Shown here piece by piece: positions 59,240 through 64,000 of a DNA stretch of 64,000 nucleotides. Under the pieces are notes generated by a model. The model was not told the origin of the DNA. It saw only the letters and a list, made by a program, of their open reading frames with translations, and made no database searches. The position numbers and the translations under genes were made by a program. Origin of the DNA: Pseudomonadota bacterium. GTDB lineage: Bacteria; Pseudomonadota; Gammaproteobacteria; Burkholderiales; Burkholderiaceae_F. The DNA is taken from contig JAEZVV010000069.1 in NCBI GenBank assembly GCA_023443095.1, positions 1 to 64,000 of the forward strand, written 5' to 3'. Each line of letters opens with the position of its first letter. Within the stretch, counting starts at the first letter, position 1.

Positions 59240-60512
59240 GGGCGAGGCCGGCCACCGCCCAGAGCCCGAGCGCCAGGCCCGCCAGCGGACCGGCAAAACC
59301 AAGAGCGGTGGCCAAGCCCAGGCGCGCCGACCCCACTACCGCGACCATCACGGCCTTGAGCGCCAGGTTGGCGCCGACGGCGATGGCGATCGCCGTCATC
59401 GCCTCCTTTCCCGCGACCGCCTGATTGGCGTAGAGCTGAAGCGCGGAGAGCGAGATCGCGTCAACGTCGGTCAGCCCCGACACCGCCGCCACGGCGTACA
59501 AGCCCGCCGTCCCCAGCTGCGCGGACACCCAGGCCGCCACCAGCAGGATGGCGGCGTAGGCCGCGCCGAACGCAAGGGCGGCGCCGAGCTGGGTCGGGTT
59601 CTTGTAGACCTGGCCGTCGCCGGCCGCCGCCTGCCCTGCCCGCCGCAGATGCCAGGCAACCGCGGGCACCGCCGCCAGCAGGGCCGCGCCGAAAACCAGG
59701 GCCGCGGCATCCGACAGGCTGGGCGCAACGATCACCACGATCAGCAGGACCCGCGCCAGCATCGTGATGTTGGCAAGCAGGATCACGCTCAGCGCCGCTT
59801 CGCCATGCGAGCTGGCGCGACTCTGTCGGGCCCAGGCCAGCGTGGTGGCGGTCGACGACACCAGGCCACCCAGCAGACCGGTCAGCACCAAGCCCTTGCG
59901 CGCGAGCGTCAAGCGCCAGGCGAAATACCCGGCCAGGCTGACGCCGGCGATCAGCACCACCATCAGCCAAATGCGGAAGGGGTTGAGCACGCCGTACGGC
60001 CCCCAGGCGCGATCGGGCAGCAGCGGCAGGACGATCGCCGACACCGCCGCAAACTGCAGGGCCGAACGCACGTCCTGGGCCGTGATCTTCTGAGAAAAGC
60101 CTTCGATCTCGGCCTTGTAGTAGAGCAGCGCGGTCGTGCCTATGCCCAAGCCCACCGCGATCAGCCGGAAGCCGAAAAAGTTGATCGCGCCCAAAGAAAA
60201 AACGACCAGGGCCGCGACGATGGTCGTGGTGCCGGAATCGGCGGCGGCGTGGTGCGGATCGCCGACGTAAGCGGCGATCAGGGCCGCGGCGACCGCCAGC
60301 AAGGCCGCGGCGATCATCCAGGGGCCACCACTCAACTCGGCAAGCTGGGCCGCCAGGGTGCCGAGCACGGCGATCAGGGTGAAGGTGCGCACCCCCGCCT
60401 TGGTGTCGGGCTTGCGCTCGCGCTCGAGCCCGACCAGCAGGCCAAGCGCGGCGCTGACCGCGTATGTGATGACAAGCGCAAGGGTCGGGTTCACTGCCTC
60501 TCCCTGGTCCAA
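59235..60512 (-). CDS. MgtC/SapB-DUF4010 family membrane protein
   Basis: A 425-residue membrane protein with about twelve hydrophobic helices. The N-terminal MgtC-like part has LGLLVGLERERK and GVRTFTLIAVLGTLAA; the C-terminal DUF4010 part has LLGGLVSSTATTLAWARQS and VSGLTDVDAISLSALQL. The function is unknown; MgtC relatives are linked to magnesium stress. A GTG six codons downstream (60494) is an alternative start. Confidence 0.9.
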   Translation of the reverse strand: MDQGEAVNPTLALVITYAVSAALGLLVGLERERKPDTKAGVRTFTLIAVLGTLAAQLAELSGGPWMIAAALLAVAAALIAAYVGDPHHAAADSGTTTIVAALVVFSLGAINFFGFRLIAVGLGIGTTALLYYKAEIEGFSQKITAQDVRSALQFAAVSAIVLPLLPDRAWGPYGVLNPFRIWLMVVLIAGVSLAGYFAWRLTLARKGLVLTGLLGGLVSSTATTLAWARQSRASSHGEAALSVILLANITMLARVLLIVVIVAPSLSDAAALVFGAALLAAVPAVAWHLRRAGQAAAGDGQVYKNPTQLGAALAFGAAYAAILLVAAWVSAQLGTAGLYAVAAVSGLTDVDAISLSALQLYANQAVAGKEAMTAIAIAVGANLALKAVMVAVVGSARLGLATALGFAGPLAGLALGLWAVAGLAL

Positions 60513-60590
60513 TCACCGCGACCGGTTTCACCCGGCGGCGAAGCTGCTGCGCAGACCCCACCCGGCGGCCGCACCCATTCTCTGGTTCGG

Positions 60591-61235
60591 CTAGATCACG
60601 CTCAGATCGTCGGTGATCTCGCCCAGGTGCGATACGTCGCCCCACTCGAGCACGGCCATCGACAAGGGCTCCGCGCCCAGTCGCAGACGGTTGATGCCGG
60701 CGTTGGGCAAAGCGTGGGTACGCCGCGCCTGCCACGGGAAACCGGTGGCGGCGCGGTAAATCGTGTCGAGCACGCCGCCGTGGGCCACCACCGCCACCCG
60801 CTCGCCGGCATGGCGGCCCGCAATCTCGGCCAGCGCTTCCAACACCCGGTCGCGGAACTGGACGATCGACTCACCGTCAGGGATGGCCCAATCGAGCTCG
60901 CGCGCTTGATGGCGGGCCCACTCGGCCGGGAAACGCTCGGCCAGGACCGCGTTGGTCTCGCCTTCGAAAATGCCGTAGCAGCGTTCGCGCAGGCGCGGCT
61001 CGAGCCGTAGCTCGAGCCCGCGCGCAGCCGCCAGCGGGGCGGCGGTTTGCGCAGCGCGAACGAGGTCGCTCGAAATCACGGCCGCGATCGGCTCGTGGCG
61101 CAGCCGGTCAGCGACCCGCTGCGCCTGCCAGAGGCCGCGCTCGGAGAGCTCGATGTCGATCGAGCCCTGCAGGCGGCCGCTGATGTTCCACGGCGTCTCG
61201 CCATGGCGGATGAGGACAAGCGAAGTATCAGTCAA
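60591..61235 (-). CDS. histidine phosphatase family protein (GpmB/CobC-like)
   Basis: A 214-residue enzyme with the phosphohistidine motif LIRHGETPWN, the substrate loop RLRERCYGIFEGE and the second catalytic His in VVAHGGVLDTIYRA. Family members act as phosphoglycerate mutase-like phosphatases or in cobalamin side-chain dephosphorylation; the substrate is not shown. It overlaps the PEBP gene by 8 bases. Confidence 0.92.
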   Translation of the reverse strand: MTDTSLVLIRHGETPWNISGRLQGSIDIELSERGLWQAQRVADRLRHEPIAAVISSDLVRAAQTAAPLAAARGLELRLEPRLRERCYGIFEGETNAVLAERFPAEWARHQARELDWAIPDGESIVQFRDRVLEALAEIAGRHAGERVAVVAHGGVLDTIYRAATGFPWQARRTHALPNAGINRLRLGAEPLSMAVLEWGDVSHLGEITDDLSVI

Positions 61236-61854
61236 GGCGGGGATTCAGAGTGTAGGTGCCGGTGATGCTGGCCTTGGCCAGAACGTGGCCCTGCATCGCC
61301 GCCAGCACTTCGGCCCCCTTGAAGGTGCCCTCCAGCGGCAGGCGGTCGATGTCGAGCGCATACAAGGTGAAGACGTAGTGGTGGACGATCGAATCGTTCC
61401 ACGGCGGACACGGGCCGTCGTAACCGTAGTAGTCGCCGCTCATGTCGTGATCATCGGCGAACCAACTGGTGTAGTCGTTGACGCCCTGGCGGGTGCCGTT
61501 GGCCGAAGCCGGCCCCCCTTTGCCACGCGGGGTCACTTCCTTGGAAAAGCTGCCGGCCTCGATCACCCCAACCTTGGGCGAAATGTCGACCAGCAGCCAG
61601 TGATAGAAGTCGGCGCGCGGCAGCTCGGCCGGGACCTCGCGGCCCTCCTGGTTGACGTCATCAGGCCGGGTCGGAACGTCGCGGTCGTGGCAGACCAGCA
61701 CCAGCGAACGCGTGCCTTCGGGCAGGTCGGTCCAGGCCAGGTGCGGGTTGCGATTGGCCGAGAGTTTCACGTGATGCGCAGCATCCCGAACGCAGAAAGC
61801 GAACTCGCCAGGAATGGCGGCCTCGTTCTTGAACGAATCACTCCAGAGTCTCAT
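61228..61854 (-). CDS. YbhB/YbcL family (PEBP, Raf kinase inhibitor-like) protein
   Basis: A 208-residue cytosolic protein with the PEBP core: NPHLAWTDLPEGTRSLVLVCHDRDVPTR (in parts), FYHWLLVDI and YDGPCPPWNDSIVHHYVFTLYALD (in parts). It binds anionic ligands; the cellular role is unknown. It lies 3 bases after dtd. Confidence 0.93.
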   Translation of the reverse strand: MRLWSDSFKNEAAIPGEFAFCVRDAAHHVKLSANRNPHLAWTDLPEGTRSLVLVCHDRDVPTRPDDVNQEGREVPAELPRADFYHWLLVDISPKVGVIEAGSFSKEVTPRGKGGPASANGTRQGVNDYTSWFADDHDMSGDYYGYDGPCPPWNDSIVHHYVFTLYALDIDRLPLEGTFKGAEVLAAMQGHVLAKASITGTYTLNPRLD

Positions 61855-61857
61855 CGA

Positions 61858-62325
61858 TCACTCCGCGGTTTTAGGGGTGGTTTTGGGCTTGGTCTGCAGC
61901 CAGAACGTAACCGGACCGTCGTTGACGAGCTCGACTGCCATCTCGGCTCCGAAGCGACCGGTCTGAACGTCTGGCGCCAGCTTACGCGAGCAGGCGACGA
62001 ACTCGTCGAACAGGCGCCGCCCGTCTTCCGGCAACGCGGCCGGGGTGAAGCTGGGGCGGCTGCCGCTGTTGGTGTCGGCCGCCAGCGTGAACTGGGAGAC
62101 AGCCAGCAGCCCGCCACCGACGTCGAGCAGGCTGCGGTTCATGCGGCCGGCCGCGTCGGCAAAAACACGATAGTTGACGAGTTTGGCGGCAAGGCGCTCG
62201 GCCTCGGCCGAGGTGTCACCACGCTCGGCGCACACTAGGGCCAGGAGACCGGGGCCGATGGCGCCGGCAGTTTCGCCGTCGATAGACACGGCGGCGCGGG
62301 TCACGCGCTGAATCAGGGCAATCAT
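61858..62325 (-). CDS. dtd: D-aminoacyl-tRNA deacylase
   Basis: A 155-residue enzyme. MIALIQRVTRAAVSIDGE start, SQFTLAADTNSGSRPSFTPAA and the Gly-cis-Pro motif NDGPVTFWL. It hydrolyses D-Tyr-tRNA and similar mischarged tRNAs. It is followed by a tyrS gene 38 bases upstream on the same strand, a fitting pairing. Confidence 0.97.
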   Translation of the reverse strand: MIALIQRVTRAAVSIDGETAGAIGPGLLALVCAERGDTSAEAERLAAKLVNYRVFADAAGRMNRSLLDVGGGLLAVSQFTLAADTNSGSRPSFTPAALPEDGRRLFDEFVACSRKLAPDVQTGRFGAEMAVELVNDGPVTFWLQTKPKTTPKTAE

Positions 62326-62363
62326 GCAGGCATTTTATGAGCGACCCGCGCCCGCCCCTGGCC

Positions 62364-63596
62364 TCAGGTCAAGGAGACCCGCGCCCACTTGCGTTTCCCC
62401 ACCTGCACCACCACCGTGCCGACGCCGACGACCAGGCCGCGGTCCTCGACCTTCTCGCCATCGAGCTTGACCCCGCCCTGCTCGATGTTGCGGTTGGCCT
62501 CGGAACTCGAAGGCACCAGCCCCGCCTGCTTGATCAGTTGCGCGATACCCAGGCCCTGACCGCCGGTGGCAAAGCTGAACTCGGGAATGTCGTCGGGGAT
62601 GGCGCCGCCGCGGAACCGCGCATCGAACTCGGCTTCGGCAGCGTCGGCCGCCGCCGCGGAATGGAAGCGGGTGACCAGTTCCTTGGCCAGCAGGACCTTG
62701 ATGTCGCGCGGGTTGCGGCCATCGGCGCACTCGCGCTTGAACAAGGCGATCTCTTCGTTGCTGCGCAGCGAAAGCAGGTCGTACCAGTCCCACATCAAGC
62801 TGTCCGAGATCGACATCGCCTTGCCGAACATCTCGTTGGGCGCTTCGGTGATGCCGATGTAGTTGCCCTTGGACTTCGACATCTTCTCGACCCCGTCCAG
62901 GCCCACCAGCAGCGGCATCGTCAGGATGCACTGCGGCGCCTGGCCGTAGTGGCGCTGCAGCTCGCGGCCGACCAGCAGGTTGAAGCGCTGGGCGGTGCCG
63001 CCGAGCTCGAGGTCGGCCTTGAGCTCAACCGAGTCGTAGCCCTGCATCAGCGGGTAGAGCAGCTCGTGCATCGCGATCGGCGCCTGCTCGGCGTAACGCT
63101 TGGCGAAGTCTTCGCGCTCGAGCAGGCGAGCCAGGGTGTAATGAGCGGCCAGCTTGATCATGCCGGCGGTGCCGAGCGTGTCGCACCACTCGGAGTTGTA
63201 GCGAATCTCGGTCTTGTCGCGGTCGAGCACCAAGGACGCCTGGTCGAGGTAGGTCTGGGCGTTGACCTCGATCTGCTCTCGCGTGAGCGGCGGGCGGGTA
63301 GCGTTGCGGCCGGAAGGGTCGCCGATCGAAGCGGTGAAATCGCCGATCAGGAAAATCACGGTATGGCCGAGGTCCTGCAGCTGCCGCAGCTTGTTGAGCA
63401 CCACGGTGTGGCCGATGTGGATGTCGGGCGCCGTCGGGTCGAGGCCGAGCTTGCAGCGCAGCGGTTTGCCGGTGGCGTAGGAGCGAGCCAGCTTCTGCGC
63501 AAATTCGGACTCAACCAGCAGGGTGTCGACGCCGCGCCGGACTGTGGCCAGGGCGCGTTCGACTTCGGGGGTGATAGGCAACGGCTCGGTATGCAT
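62364..63596 (-). CDS. tyrS: tyrosyl-tRNA synthetase
   Basis: A 410-residue class I aminoacyl-tRNA synthetase: KLGLDPTAPDIHIGHTVVL with the HIGH motif, the KMSKS motif in VEKMSKSKGNYIG, and an S4-like RNA-binding domain at the C-terminus (EQGGVKLDGEKVEDRG). The ATG at 63596 is the family start; the frame is open upstream but without support. It probably forms an operon with dtd, the PEBP gene and the phosphatase gene. Confidence 0.97.
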   Translation of the reverse strand: MHTEPLPITPEVERALATVRRGVDTLLVESEFAQKLARSYATGKPLRCKLGLDPTAPDIHIGHTVVLNKLRQLQDLGHTVIFLIGDFTASIGDPSGRNATRPPLTREQIEVNAQTYLDQASLVLDRDKTEIRYNSEWCDTLGTAGMIKLAAHYTLARLLEREDFAKRYAEQAPIAMHELLYPLMQGYDSVELKADLELGGTAQRFNLLVGRELQRHYGQAPQCILTMPLLVGLDGVEKMSKSKGNYIGITEAPNEMFGKAMSISDSLMWDWYDLLSLRSNEEIALFKRECADGRNPRDIKVLLAKELVTRFHSAAAADAAEAEFDARFRGGAIPDDIPEFSFATGGQGLGIAQLIKQAGLVPSSSEANRNIEQGGVKLDGEKVEDRGLVVGVGTVVVQVGKRKWARVSLT

Positions 63597-63663
63597 GTTT
63601 GGCTCTCGGGATATTCCCCCCTCATCCCAGATGAGCGGGGCAGCTGCGGCACAAGCCGGTCCG

Positions 63664-63669
63664 TATAAT
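63664..63669 (+). promoter_or_regulatory. -10 of the promoter for the right-end gene
   Basis: A perfect TATAAT about 55 bases before the ATG at 63724. The matching -35 position is poor. Confidence 0.5.
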
Positions 63670-63682
63670 TCGGGCCTGAACA

Positions 63683-63707
63683 AAAAGGCGCACTCGTTGC
63701 GCCTTTT
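63683..63707 (+). terminator. hairpin with T-tract in the leader of the right-end gene
   Basis: AAAAGGCGCA (63683-63692), loop CTCGT, TGCGCCTTTT (63698-63707). It lies between the TATAAT and the start codon, so it would be the first structure in the mRNA and could attenuate the gene. It could alternatively terminate transcription from outside. Confidence 0.6.
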
Positions 63708-63723
63708 GCTGACCTAGGAGCTT

Positions 63724-64000
63724 ATGTCGCCTGCCCAGATTCTAGCCAAGCACCTCCGCCAAGTCGGAAACGACGCGCGGCGGGGTTTGCGAGTGGCCAG
63801 TGTCCTGTGGCGGCGCATGCCGGCGGCTCGCCGCAGCCGTATCGAGCTCGGTGCCGTGTTGTCGCTGCTGCCGCTGTCGGCGGCGATTGCGGCGCTGGCC
63901 GCGGTTCCGGTCGCGGTCGACCTCGACAACATTCCGCAGCAGACCATCACCGAAACCCACGAGCTGCCGCCGCTGGAAGACCAGATCGCGCGGCTCGCCG
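63724..64000 (+). CDS. partial membrane-anchored protein, possibly an M23-type peptidase
   Basis: The frame starts at ATG 63724 (TAGGAG just upstream) and runs off the right edge after 92 codons. It has a basic cytosolic N-terminus and one membrane helix (LGAVLSLLPLSAAIAALAAVPVAVDL, about residues 42-66), followed by a periplasmic stretch. In betaproteobacteria the gene divergent from tyrS is often a LysM/M23 cell-wall peptidase with exactly this layout. The peptidase domain is not in the window, so this is by position. Confidence 0.55.
   Translation, partial: MSPAQILAKHLRQVGNDARRGLRVASVLWRRMPAARRSRIELGAVLSLLPLSAAIAALAAVPVAVDLDNIPQQTITETHELPPLEDQIARLA

Overview
The window is chromosomal DNA from a GC-rich, motile, Gram-negative bacterium, most likely a betaproteobacterium, possibly of the order Rhodocyclales. 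The evidence for this is the glyA-nrdR-ribD-ribE-ribBA-ribH-nusB-thiL-pgpA-cinA gene order, the rubredoxin / Pil-Chp / hemL neighbourhood, flhDC-type flagellar control, an HrcA/CIRCE-controlled groESL operon, and several multiheme cytochromes c. I see no rRNA, tRNA, insertion sequence, prophage or CRISPR array.

Layout. 1-8.9 kb is a flagellar and chemotaxis block. On the minus strand are fliC, flaG, fliD, fliS, fliT and a partial gene; on the plus strand are flhD, flhC, motA, motB, cheY and cheZ. Sigma-28-type promoters can be read before flaG, fliC and motA. 8.9-12.4 kb holds a two-gene YeeE/YedE transporter behind a perfect CRP-like box, a tiny Lys/Glu-rich secreted protein, a lipoprotein and an aldo/keto reductase. 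12.5-22.3 kb is a complete Pil-Chp (type IV pilus chemosensory) operon on the minus strand, led by a rubredoxin gene: rubredoxin, pilG, pilH, pilI, pilJ and a 1915-residue chpA/pilL. 22.6-26.8 kb has hemL, a DsbD-like protein and a redoxin. 26.8-30.1 kb, on the minus strand, has a yqjDEK-like stress operon, dacB, and an orphan Cas6e-like RNA-binding protein with no CRISPR locus nearby. 30.2-32.6 kb encodes a Tat-exported flavocytochrome c type reductase and a seven-heme cytochrome c. 33.4-37 kb has a DUF3300/DUF2950 pair and a glutaredoxin-CcdA fusion with an FNR-like site.

37.3-39.5 kb is groESL, with a perfect CIRCE operator overlapping a promoter that fits both sigma-70 and sigma-32. 39.5-45.2 kb has a chemoreceptor with a CheR/CheB-docking tail, a DsbG-like thioredoxin, pyrF, a CorC/HlyC protein and a small unknown protein. 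45.2-55.3 kb is the riboflavin / nusB / thiL / pgpA / cinA cluster. It is interrupted by an old yellow enzyme gene coupled to ribE, by an octaheme cytochrome with its own regulatory leader, and by an hsp20 gene with a heat-shock promoter. 55.4-64 kb has a HemG-like flavodoxin with a membrane cytochrome b, a FUSC protein, glyA with a ZTP (pfl) riboswitch, an MgtC/DUF4010 protein, a histidine phosphatase, a PEBP protein, dtd, tyrS and the start of a further plus-strand gene.

Taken together: motility and surface sensing (flagella, Pil-Chp, a chemoreceptor), periplasmic thiol and heme redox biology (DsbD, Grx-CcdA, DsbG-like, redoxins, multiheme cytochromes), and flavin synthesis next to flavin-using reductases. 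The most interesting candidates are the orphan Cas6e-like protein, the octaheme cytochrome leader, and the flavocytochrome/heptaheme pair of unknown substrate. All identifications come from reading motifs by eye; no database search was run.
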